A stretch of DNA of 64,000 bases, from the NCBI GenBank assembly GCA_900708905.1, contig CAADRB010000018.1, positions 1,595,658 to 1,659,657 of the forward strand, given 5' to 3'. Both the position numbers and the translations under genes were made by a program. The notes beneath the pieces were generated by a model. That model saw only the letters and a program-made list of their open reading frames with translations, was not told where the DNA came from and searched no databases. Shown in pieces: positions 27,350 through 37,559 of this stretch (within the stretch, counting starts at the first letter, position 1; every line of letters begins with the position of its first letter). Origin of the DNA: Hymenolepis diminuta (Eukaryota; Platyhelminthes; Cestoda; Cyclophyllidea; Hymenolepididae).

Positions 27350-30300
27350 GTTTTGCTCTTTTCTAACTAGCCGCTTATTATTGAGGCTTTCGTAAGATCT
27401 TGGAAGAGCAATATCTTAGCGAATTTACTTTTCCTGCGTTGGTGATATCTAATCTGAAGCTTTCTTACGCTGTACGAAACACTGCGCTAAATATTTATCT
27501 TATCCGACGTTATGCAAAATGGATTCTCTAAATGTATTCAAAAAATTTGTGAGGTCAACTGTGAAACTGAAAACAACTCTCGATCTTACAGTGGTAACGC
27601 TTCCTTTCCAGAGAATTTTGATTTTCGGATACAGGTATTTTGATTGAAATAGAAAATGTTAGGTTATCCCGTACAAAGGACAATGAATAAGTTAAAGTGC
27701 ACTTGAAATCCGTTAAGTTAGGTTATGTTTAACAATTGCTTCTATATTGACCGAATCGTTATCTTATTTGTAATGCTACTTTCCAACAGATCCTTCTTCA
27801 GATTCCAGGTTAACGTTAAATACTGAACATTCTCATCATTAAAATATAAAAATCATAAAAATAGGAGATCACTTCTTCAATAGGTATTAGTGTCCACCCC
27901 ATCACTTTCCCAGTACTATTGAGGTCAAATAATCCAAAATTAAAGTGTCGATATTCCCAAGTTTAATTTTAATTTAATTAAAGTCATATATTACACTGTA
28001 TTTGGGTTCGGTGCAGAATTTCAAAACGGGGTATAGCGTATGCAATTCGGTACGTGTATTATCCACATGGAGGTACAACAATAAATATGTACGTACGGGA
28101 AGTGTCCTTCAGTTGAAAGAGGGGGTTGGAACACAGGCATGTGAACAGGCTTTAAAATGAAAGATAATTTTTCCTGAACATAGCAGTCTGGTTCGCAAAA
28201 TTTATGATTACATGTCTCATTGTGTCGTTGTGGTGCTTCTTTTCTTCTTTCCAACCTCCCTCACCTACTTCACAGTTGGAAAGAAACTATTTTGCACAGC
28301 TGTTAAATTTTAAGTTAAAGTTTTTAATATTTTAAGGAAAATGAGCTATCTCTACCTTTTATAGCATACGATGTTGTTAAATGAGGTACGATTGCGTTCT
28401 AAATCTGATCCCAGTTATAAGGGTTAATTAAAAGACCAGGTGTTAAAATGAAACCTGGCTGAACAATGAAACGAAAGAAGGTAAATTAAACAAATACGAA
28501 GGTTTGAAATCATTAGATGGATCTACCGTAAGTGTCGTGTACTCTTGCGTACTCTCTGCTAATTAACTATTGGATTTTAAATGCCAAAAATTTATATAAA
28601 ACTACGGGAGAACTTTTGTAAATGAGATCGTTCTAGTTAACACCAAATTTTCTGTAGCATTCTATTTTGTTACTACCCATTTTTGAAGGCATTAATAAGA
28701 AGTTAAGTTATCAGATAAAATAAAACCTGCCTCTCTTATCTTCATGGCTATTAACAAGAGATTTAAACGACTGCTTTTAACTGAATTTAAATGACTCTTT
28801 ATTGAGCCTTTGGAAATTATCACTTTAATCCGCCCTGATCTCCTTTTCTCTTGGCATTCAAGAACTTATTCAATTAAAAACTTCTATGATTACAGATCTC
28901 GATGGCTTGTACTCTATGGCCATGTTCTTTGAAATTCTATTTATAATAAACTTATCAACACTTGTAGTTAACTTTTGTATTATCGCTTTTCTACGATCTC
29001 TCTCCTATCACAAAATTGATCTTTTTCTTTGACTCCTTCCTCTGACGACATTACTATTCCAATCCCTCCCTCCCATATTTAACTTTAGTCTAGATTACTA
29101 ACTAACTAATTAGCAAACCTACGCCTTTTCTCACTTTTCGCCTAACATAGGTATTTAGCATCACTCCTTGTTGTTATTGTTGTAGTGAAATTTGTAAAGA
29201 TACAGAGATAGGTTAGCCAGTATTATTTTTGTTTAGTGGAAAGCTTAGGCTCTCTCGCAACGAAACGTAAACTCTTCTTTTTAAGTGTAAACGTCCTTTT
29301 TGCGTATACGATCCAAGAACAATGTGGAACGTTTAAAGTTCAATGAACTAAAACATTGTAATAGCTAACTTAAAATCGTCCCAAATCAGTCAAATTTTCT
29401 CTGCTTTTACAAATACTTTGCAGATATTTTTAAATTTTTATTTCTAAGCTCTTTTGTTGTCATTTCTTACAGAAATTGTGATAACTGAAAGAATGAAAAT
29501 TTAGATTTCTATGATTTGGAAAACTTAAAACCTTTAGAAAATGCAGTCCTCTTCCGTGTTTCAAAAGATTAAAATGGAAACAGTCGCTAACATTCAGAAG
29601 GGATGTGCTAGCATCCGACGGAAAAAACTCTGTGACTCAGTTAGTTACCTATGAACACAGGTAGATTGCTTTCGATATGAATTAAAGCGAAATTTGTGGA
29701 AATCAAAGACACACGATCGCTTTATACTTCATTTGCTTTCCTTATATTGGTACGTTTAGGCATAAATTTTATTGAATTCATTATTTACCCAAATTCGCCA
29801 ATATTAATCTTTTATAAAACTACGCCGCAAAACTAATAAATGCATTCATTTGTCAAGTATATTTTTTCTTTAAGTATAAATTCCAGTTAAAAATTTGCTT
29901 TAGTTGAACACTCCTATTTTGATTTTTGCCTTCAGAACGACATATTTCCACTGGATTAGGCCTACATTATGTTACATGTGTGCCCACGTCAGAATTCAAG
30001 GCCACCGAAATAAATTAATTGGTATTGTGATTTCACATATGCACACAACATTTATTTAATGTTTCGGATGTTAAATGCCAAGCCTCAGGAAACTGAGAAC
30101 AAACTATAGCTTAGAATTCACTAAAGAAGTGCCTGATTTCCGGTTGATTTAAGACATGCAAAACAAAAATAATTGATTTACCACATATCAGAATGTTACA
30201 CTCAACGTTGACATCAGATCCCATGTGAGTCTTTTCAATAAAAGTTAAAAAATCAACAACACATGTTTTTCATAACTTAGAAGTAAAGAAGTAGCCTCAT

Positions 30301-30470
30301 GGACAAATTTCCTTGCCATTTCTCGAATTACATCCTCACAGCTATAACCATTCATTTGATTGCCATAATCGAATTTGTGTATTTTCTGTGTAAGTAAATG
30401 GATGTATTTTTTATTAAAATTACGGATTCTCTTGCTTGGATTATATAATTTATACTATATTCTGTCCAAA
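27350..30470. other. Non-coding sequence, no gene seen
   Basis: No supportable gene. A minus-strand frame of 77 codons at 28021-28254 is somewhat Cys- and His-rich but matches no finger or domain that I recognise. A C/T-rich tract near 29.0 kb is low complexity. Confidence 0.5.
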
Positions 30471-30473
30471 TAG

Positions 30474-30491
30474 GGGAAAAAAATTTTTCCC
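30474..30491. repeat. Perfect inverted repeat, 8-bp arms
   Basis: GGGAAAAA, a 2-base spacer and TTTTTCCC. It could form a small hairpin in DNA or RNA. No partner feature is adjacent apart from the kinase pseudogene beginning about 300 bases to the right. Confidence 0.6.
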
Positions 30492-30784
30492 ATTGGGCTT
30501 GATGATCATTTGCACACGGATTATCGACTTCTAGCTATTGCATTTAACCGGCACTTTTTGTATATCGGAAATTGTGCTCACCCTTCTTAATGACAGTTAA
30601 TTTCTTTACATGTGAGACTCAGACGAGTTTCCAGTGTAAGAAATTCCCTATTTTCTGGAGTTCAAAAGAGATTTGAAATAATTACAACCTCATTCAGTTT
30701 CTGAAGCCATGATATAAATAGTAAATGGTACATTATTATTTCAATAAAATAATGGACTCCAATTTAGATACAAACTCTTAAAAT

Positions 30785-31815
30785 TTACAGTTGTTTCCAT
30801 ATTTGAAAGTTGTTAAATAAAACTTGTTGGAGATATTTTGCTTGAATGTTTGCTATTGTAAATAACTGGATGTCGTGAAGTCTTGAAACACTGCCTGTAC
30901 CCAAGTGAAGATTCTTTGGGTATATTGGTTGTTGCGCTTCCATAGTTGTGATTACATCTGATACGATTTTTGGCTGCGTTCTACCTGTCTCTATTTCATA
31001 ATTATTTTGAAGCTGTAGACCTACAGTTTGAATTTGTACATGTGTTGATTTTATTTGTTTTGCTGAGGGATCAGCAGTAAGCTCCAAGTGGGCTGTCTTG
31101 AAGCATTCTTAGGAAGAAATTGTAAGATCTTCGATAAGGTCCATATTATCTTTGTTGAGAACCTTGCTGATGCTGATGAATCGGGTTCCTTGACTGAATG
31201 TGCTATTGTAGCGAAAATAAACCTTGAGTGCAACGAACCCTGGACACCGTGTATTTGATAGCGAGCGAATTTCGTTTGGAAAACTGTAAAGATTTGTTGA
31301 GGAAATTATGTTCAGGAGGGTTGTATTCTTGAAAGAAAGCCGACAAGCAAAGCCTAAATCCACAGAGTTTATGTTTTATCTCTGGATGAGCCATTCCCGC
31401 GGTTGGCCTCTATGTTGCCCATCGCCCTTATTAATACGCTTGACACTTATTCACATAATATTGGCATCAGTTCGGCGATGTTTTAGCCTGCTATCATCAA
31501 AAAAGTTATGTCTTACCTCTCACTCTTCCTTTGATCTGAGTCAACTGCAGCCTAGCGGCATATAAATCATAGCTATAGAAATTGCACTTACTAGCATTAC
31601 GACGGAGCCTTACCTTGCAAAATCTCGGTACCGGGTCAACAATTGTAGCAGTTAGTAAGGTAACTAATTGAAATTCTCGGAAGTAGGGGTTGGGTGATGA
31701 AAGCTGAATATAATGGCCGGGGTTTGTGAAATTGACTGTTCACAAATATGATTTTCTACTTAGCACCTTCTAGAGAAACTACCTGTACTGATCAGCACTG
31801 GAGAACACAGAAGAT
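30785..31815 (-). pseudogene. Decayed intronless protein-kinase gene, CDC7-like
   Basis: Read on the minus strand in one continuous frame, the kinase landmarks appear in order. There is a glycine-loop remnant STGSFS (near 31789-31772) and an LLQLL segment as in the alpha-C region (near 31640). A MIYMP stretch fits the hinge (31570), and VKRIN leads to an HRG-x-P catalytic loop in place of HRD-x-K-P (31414). DLGFA stands for DFG (31360), CPGFVALKV for the APE motif (31246), and DLIEDL plus an LTA box fit subdomain XI (31141-31070). The KRI(H)-x-x-G-x-VHRD and PGF-x-APEV pattern fits CDC7-type kinases best from memory. At least five in-frame stops, loss of the HRD and DFG key residues and a shortened C-lobe show it is dead. 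No intron interrupts the frame, so a processed retrocopy is likely. The open tail down to 30785 is unassigned. Active CDC7 with DBF4 phosphorylates MCM helicase subunits at replication origins. Confidence 0.6.
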
Positions 31816-31819
31816 AAGT

Positions 31820-32325
31820 ATTTTGAGATTTCGTAGATATTCTTCCTATAGTGGTAATTAAATATCTTCCACTGAGGATGGTTTAATTTTATTTTAAAAT
31901 TTCAGTTGATATTCATAAATTTTAATTAAAACAGTTATTAAAACCCCATTAAGATAATTTATTATCAAAATAGGAGCATTGAAACTATGGGAACTTCTGA
32001 AATTACATGGTGAAGTTCACCCCCTATGATAAAGTGAACAGCTTAATACTTCCAGAATTCAAATGAAGGTTCTGGACACCCCGGTTTCAGTATATCTTCC
32101 TTTTCGACTCCCCGTTTCGTGCATTACGTTAATTATTTGGCATATCACGTGTTCAGATGCTCCTAACGCTTAAAACAGGTAAAAAGTCTTTTACATTTCA
32201 TGAAAAATGATATATAAATCCGGTTCAAGCCTTGCCGTAGAATTTGATAAAGAAGTCAGAGTTGGTTAAATCATCGTCACTTAGTGATTTTGTTTCTGTT
32301 ATTTTAATTCACAAACCACTTTTCT
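31820..32325. other. AT-rich spacer, no gene seen
   Basis: No coding signal. It could include the 5' continuation of the kinase pseudogene, but no conserved motif was recognised beyond the glycine loop. Confidence 0.4.
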
Positions 32326-32329
32326 CCAG

Positions 32330-32427
32330 TCTTACCTACCACAATTGAGCTTTACTTTGTTCTACGTATGACTCATTCCTCTACCACAAAGCCGCTTTTT
32401 TACTTTTCTTTGTTATTTTACTCCGCC
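32330..32427 (+). repeat. Dispersed repeat family B, copy 2
   Basis: Partner of the copy at 27243-27345, sharing CCTACC, ATTGAGCT, CTTTGTT, ATGACTCATT and TTATTTTACTCC in order. The two copies lie on either side of the kinase pseudogene, about 5 kb apart in the same orientation. Confidence 0.5.
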
Positions 32428-32435
32428 GATACATA

Positions 32436-32669
32436 GTGAGGACACATTCACGTAGATGCAAAACAGAAACTCGGAATAAATACCAAAATTTGATGGTGAA
32501 TTCTATAAAGTGCTTTCTTCTTCCTATTACTACTTACCATCAACCACAACTGAAAGGTGACTCAAAAGAAAATTTATGGATCATCAATGGCGCCGACTCA
32601 TTCCAAATGAAAGTGAAATGTGGAGCCACTGGCAGATCGATCACCAGTCATAGATGTTCTACCAACTAA
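32436..32669 (+). other. Unassigned 77-codon ORF between two decayed coding patches
   Basis: The frame is polar, rich in Lys, Ser and Asn in its second half, and slightly richer in G+C than the surroundings. No domain is recognised. It sits between the kinase pseudogene and the remnant at 33.1 kb, so it could be a further remnant, but I cannot support that from sequence alone. Confidence 0.15.
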
Positions 32670-33076
32670 TAAGCTCCTTTATCCAGGAGATGTGTGTTAC
32701 AAGAATCACGTGAAAAGGGGGTGACTGCAAAAACACTTGAAACATAATCCGGATTTTTCGATATGAAGATGATAATAGCAAGAGACAAACTAATCAGAAA
32801 TAGTCAACTCAATGGTCCTGGAATTCAGGAGATGCAGAGTTCTCCTTATTTCCTTATTTTCGCTTCAACCCTCCTATTCCCTCTTAAAAATTCAAATACT
32901 TTGCCGTTTTAACTTGCTCGAAAGCGTCTTCATTTTGTAATCTTTTTGCTTTTCAGTGTAAAAATTTATTAAAAAGTTGACTTCTTCTCATCTAGTCTTA
33001 TTTTAAAAGAGGATTTGATGCACTTTCTCTCTATTTCCTTCTCATAAAATTATCAATTGATACCTATTTTCTTTAG

Positions 33077-33448
33077 AGTTATTGTAAAGCCTGTATAGCC
33101 TTGGAAGGACGATTGATTTTCCATATGGAGGTCCTGTTGATCACAGCGCCCGAGGATAAAAAGCGTTACTTTCCTTTCCATGAAGATTCGGAAACAGTTT
33201 TAAGCTTCGCCGTTTGATGTTTTCGATCGGACTCCACCGAGATGAGGATTTATGGCTGTCTGGTCAGATCAATGACTTTCTCGATGCCTTTATCGACTTA
33301 CCCTGGCCATGACTTTATGCAGCCGTGAGTTCTTCTTCTAGGTATATATACAGAACAGATATGTTCCAGCAGAATCGCTTACAGCATTAGTTGCCAAAAT
33401 CTGGAGGGTTTCACAAGTCAAATTAGACGGAAATTAATTGCTAGTTAA
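33077..33448 (+). pseudogene. Probable decayed coding remnant, two in-frame TGA codons
   Basis: One frame runs for about 123 codons, broken only by TGA at 33215-33217 and 33326-33328, through DNA clearly richer in G+C than its neighbours. The translation looks protein-like, including stretches such as ITAPEDKKRYFPFHEDSE and MRIYGCLVRSMTFSMP. A splice-acceptor-like TTTTCTTTAG immediately precedes the frame. The first TGA could derive from CGA by one transition. A second frame (33184-33312) is also open but starts directly after a stop, so it is probably a shadow. I do not recognise the protein family. A real exon that only appears broken cannot be excluded. Confidence 0.35.
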
Positions 33449-33449
33449 T

Positions 33450-35085
33450 TAATCATTAAAATCTATGGACTAGTGGGTTGATGGTTAAATGGGTTGATAA
33501 TTATGAATATTTTACATGAGCCTAAGAATTCAAATCTTTTGCAGCTTTTTACTATTTCTTCTCACTTGTACACTGCCAATTTTTACTATTTACAATCAAT
33601 TTTAGGCATTGCAAGTTCTAGCTTTTAAAGTTGTGCTATTTGATTTGTTTTTTAGTTCCATTTCAATTTCCGATTTGAAATAGATTTACAACTTTCTCGT
33701 AACAACTTGTTCGCAATCAGGTTTTCATTTAACCGAATCACGTTTTAGTTTTCTGCCTCTTATTTAACAAGCAGATTGAAACAAAACAGTGGTTTTCCTT
33801 ATTTTTCAGCTGACCTAGTATAATAACGATTGAGATTCCTGAGTATAGACAAAAGGGGGGAAATGTATAATTTTATCGACTACCCTTTTCTCTTCGCTCT
33901 CCGATTCGAGTTCCGTCTTAATGCCTAACCTAAAAATGACCATTTTTACCCATCCGACATCCAAATCTGTTTCTAACTATCAATCGCTATTTAAGGTCAT
34001 AATTACAGTTCACTTCCTTTGAAACAATTTTAATCCTCCATGTTCTCACTGCATGATCAATTAATGAACGTAACGTTTAAGGCGGACAATAATTCGGAAG
34101 TGCAATCCCTAGAATTCTATGTAGAATTTAGGTAACTGATATCATTAACGAAGAAATGTGTAAGGATGATTATTTGTTCTGCTCATAATCAAATTTAAAT
34201 AAGATTCTGAAATATGCTTACTAATTTTTTCATATTAGGAGATAACATGCACGAAAATTCAAATAAACCTATTTGTATTTTCTATCTGGCTCTAAAAAAT
34301 GTTAGTTGGTTACATCTGATTAAGTTGTGTGTCCTCATTAAGTCCCTGAAGCTACAAACATTTGAAATTCTAAACAAACGTCAAATCTAATAACTTTCCT
34401 GACCTACCAATTAACCTAATTGAGTTGTAATAAAATAAGATCTTCTAAAGTATTTATACTTACGGTGATACATTATTTTTGCGGATTAGTCCCACACCGC
34501 AGTAATCAAACAAGGTGTGACAGTTCGAAATTTGCTGGGCAGAGCATATGTCCATGTATTCACGCCCAGTAGGAACTCCATATGAGGGTTTGATTAATGG
34601 AAAATAGTTGTCGAAGTTCGAAATCCAATAATTTCCAGAGTAGATGACTGTTGATTAACCTCGTTACGCCCAGGAAAAGCAGGAATAAAAAAATTTAGTT
34701 GTATTTTTTTAATCATAGGATTCGGATTTCTAATCTAGGGGTTCAGATTCATACGATCTCTTATTTAAAAGTTGGTCAGACTGGAGGAAGTGAAGGTAAA
34801 ACTTTATGAGAACTAAGAAGATAGAATCTGTCAGAAACGTGTTAAAAAGGTGTCATGATACACAAAGGCTGAGATAACTGGTGAATAAAATATAATAGCT
34901 CAGTATTTAATGTCTCTTTCCAAACTATAACTGAGACAACGTGATTGCTAGATGTTGGAGCGGTTAAAGTGCTCCTTACAAGTCATATGGTCGATTATTA
35001 TTACTAATATTGTTATTACCTAAAGTAATACAAAAGGAATTAAAGTCATCAATTAAGAGAGGCAGCTGAAATTGATTAAACAAAA
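33450..35085. other. AT-rich non-coding sequence, no gene seen
   Basis: No protein-like frame, RNA gene or element recognised. Confidence 0.55.
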
Positions 35086-35090
35086 GTCAA

Positions 35091-35345
35091 ATAAATGAAA
35101 AAGGACGGGGGATCACAAAGATGCTGAAAACAACGTCAAGATACCAAAGAGTTTTATTTCATACGATTTTTGGATTCAGGTATTTGCCTAATAGGTAGCT
35201 CATGTTACAAAATTCAAATTTCATAATTAGTTCTTTGTATTGGAGCAAATGCTTGTCTTTGATTGCCATTGCTTATTGGCAGATTTCTTAATCATGAGGG
35301 CCAGTCTTGTCACCTCTATGAATTTTTTTCTCCTATGGTTGAAAA
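35091..35345 (+). repeat. Dispersed repeat family A, copy 1
   Basis: Shares with 37327-37555 and 58146-58310 an ordered set of blocks: ATGAAAAAGG, GAGTTTTATTTCATACGAT or its variants, TTTTTGGATTC and TTCAAATTTCAT. With copy 2 the similarity continues into a distal CCTATGGTTGAAAA-type block. Divergence is high, so these are old copies of an unidentified interspersed element. Confidence 0.5.
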
Positions 35346-35349
35346 GGCA

Positions 35350-36340
35350 AAACGATCTTATCTGACGTTCAATAGCTTATAGTGTGAACTCAGCAAGATG
35401 CGAAATCTGTTTTAAATTAGCAGAGCAAATGTTTGTTATCCATTGGGACACATACAGAGAGCAGAACGACCAATCACAATGGTTAAATGCAGCTAATAAA
35501 GTGTGTCTAAGACTACAATTCTACACAAGATGCGCGTAGAAAAACGCTTTCCGAAATGAATTTGAGAGACATGCTTCACGATCTCAATAGGTTCAATCAT
35601 CCTATAAAGGTTTCTTGAATTTGAGTCAAATAATTCCCGCGCTAAATGTTCTCCATTCAAATGTTTTCAAATAAATTGCAAACACATCTATATTGCTCGT
35701 GATTAATAACACCTCCTAAAACAACAGACTTTGATTGTACTGTTATTTTCTTTTTGTCTCAACAATAACTTCAAACCATTGATATTTGAGTTAACAGGAA
35801 GAATAAATAGGTTTGAGGCTTAAGGCTTACTCATTACCAATTGAATCTTGCTTGGCAAAAGTAGGCAGACGAAAAACTTTGTTAAGTTTATAATCTCAGA
35901 GAGCCAAAAAGCTTGCCGGCATTTGTTCACTATTTTAAATTATGCTACCTTTATTATTTTTGATAAGTACTACCGAACTAAAACTGTTTTAAAATCTATA
36001 ATTCCCTGAATTTACAAAAATTCGTTCACAAACCCATCTAAAATAGGTTTCTCAAATGAGGATCCGGAAACTACTTAGACTATCAGTAAATTAGAAGCAC
36101 TGAATATTCGTGTAATATACTAAATCAAAGTGATTCATCCATTTTTCAGTTCGCAAAATTCAAATTTTTTTCTTGCCGGAACGCAAGATTTATCTGACTG
36201 TACTGTCTTTTCGATCGAGAACTCATACAGATATTAATTTTAAAAAACACAGATGTTACACAAAGATTACCCCTGAGTCATCCAATCGGCCACTCGAGAC
36301 GCAAACTAGTTTCCAAACCGAGGTATAGGAGCTGTGTAAC
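35350..36340. other. AT-rich non-coding sequence, no gene seen
   Basis: Nothing recognised. Confidence 0.5.
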
Positions 36341-36344
36341 CCAG

Positions 36345-36940
36345 TTAAAGTATCACACAAACATATCTCCTTTGTCCCTGTCTCAAATTAAGGACACCAC
36401 AAGACACCATTGACATTGTGGCTTGAGCTCGGCTGCCTATAAAGGGATATTCGTGGATAGACATGTGGATGATATTTAGTGAGACGGACAGACACGCGCA
36501 GGCTCGCTTAATCTTAGTGCATGCGCGCATTGGTATTCCTTTCTCGGCAGAATTTATTCGATGTGTGCTTTGTGTATTAGACAAGCGGACTAGGGGTGTA
36601 GTAAGGGGGGAGGAGGGAATTGAATAAGTGGGCTGGGTAGAGGGTTAGGGGGAGGCTCACTGGAAGGGGACTCGCCATGCTGTTGGTTTTCGCCTATGCC
36701 TGCCCGTGCGCACGCATACGCCTACATGGACGCACATTTGCAAGCGCGTTCTACACATAGAGAAGGCACATGCACGCAAAATTAGTTTGAAGGCTTCAGA
36801 TATTGACACCGCTTACGACTTACTTTGTGTATGCGGGCCCGAGATTCTTTCTTATCCTCCTCTACCTCCGCGTCTTAGCCATCTACTTCATCTGTTAGCC
36901 TACGTCTCGCTTTTCTTGTCCATCATCCATTTGTAAGCTT
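36345..36940 (+). promoter_or_regulatory. GC/CpG-rich patch, candidate promoter or 5' exon
   Basis: Against an AT-rich background this stretch is conspicuously rich in G+C and CpG (for example GCATGCGCGCATT near 36519 and GTGCGCACGCATACG near 36706, the latter resembling an NRF-1 site). It includes the G-quadruplex motif at 36630-36652 and ends with a donor-like TTTGTAAGC at 36930-36938. Small frames run on both strands (36345-36584 -, 36706-36936 +) but look like composition effects. It lies about 4.4 kb upstream of the first recognised muscleblind exon, so the gene's promoter or a non-coding first exon is a reasonable inference, not a demonstrated one. Confidence 0.35.
36630..36652 (+). other. 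G-quadruplex motif
   Basis: Four G-runs of 3, 3, 3 and 5 separated by loops of 2, 4 and 3 bases (positions 36630-32, 35-37, 42-44, 48-52). A further run of six Gs lies just upstream (36605-36610). It fits the standard rule of four runs of three or more Gs with loops of 1-7 bases, and is conspicuous in DNA this AT-rich. Confidence 0.8.
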
Positions 36941-36949
36941 TGCCATATT

Positions 36950-37320
36950 TTTGTATTTGCTATATTTTCCCGATTATTGTCCATTTCAGTATTTTGAAAG
37001 TCATACTAACTTGTAGTTTTATAGCGTTGAGTAATAGAGGAAATCTGTAATCAAACCGCTGTTAGTTCATCCATTTGTCCGGCTCTTAGTTCAGAAAGAT
37101 GTAATTTTATCTGAGTTTTATTCGTGCTCATTTGCGAATACAGCGAATTCCACGCAAGGTGGAGCAGAGTGTATACATATTGCTCGCTCTTTTTTGGAAT
37201 GCATGATTTGTGAAACTGGGGATTTGTTTTTGAATCTTTTTGAAAGTATATCACTTTATTATAACCCGCAATCAAACAAAATATAGTATTGTGGAAAAGC
37301 AATTAGAATTGGTTGACAGA
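36950..37320. other. AT-rich non-coding sequence, no gene seen
   Basis: A minus-strand frame of 83 codons (37051-37302) shows no recognisable domain. Confidence 0.4.
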
Positions 37321-37326
37321 AAGTTC

Positions 37327-37555
37327 TATAAATGAAAAAGGGATGGAACACTGAAAAATGATGAGATAAAAGTGTTACTTCACTAGGTTTTTGGATTCGA
37401 GTTTCACGATGTTTATTTATTCACGTTTTAGAGTTCAAATTTCATGAGTCGTCACCTCGATTACTGAGCAAGTTCCGTCCATGAAATTCAATGCTCACTC
37501 GGCGATTTAGTTATGATGGGCTTCTTTGCTATTTCAATCTTTTCCCAATGGTTAA
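37327..37555 (+). repeat. Dispersed repeat family A, copy 2
   Basis: ATAAATGAAAAAGGGATGG, TTTTTGGATTCGAGTTTCA, GTTCAAATTTCATGAGT and a distal CCCAATGGTTAAGAA block align in order with copy 1. It lies 2.2 kb from that copy, in the same orientation. Confidence 0.5.
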
Positions 37556-37559
37556 GAAA

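Noticed and set aside
31607..31621. CCTTACCTTGCAA, resembling part of the tapeworm spliced-leader sequence as I remember it
   Set aside because: It falls inside the kinase pseudogene reading frame on the opposite strand (the FAR-stop-GS region), has no spliced-leader context or following donor, and the match is short. Chance is the simpler explanation.
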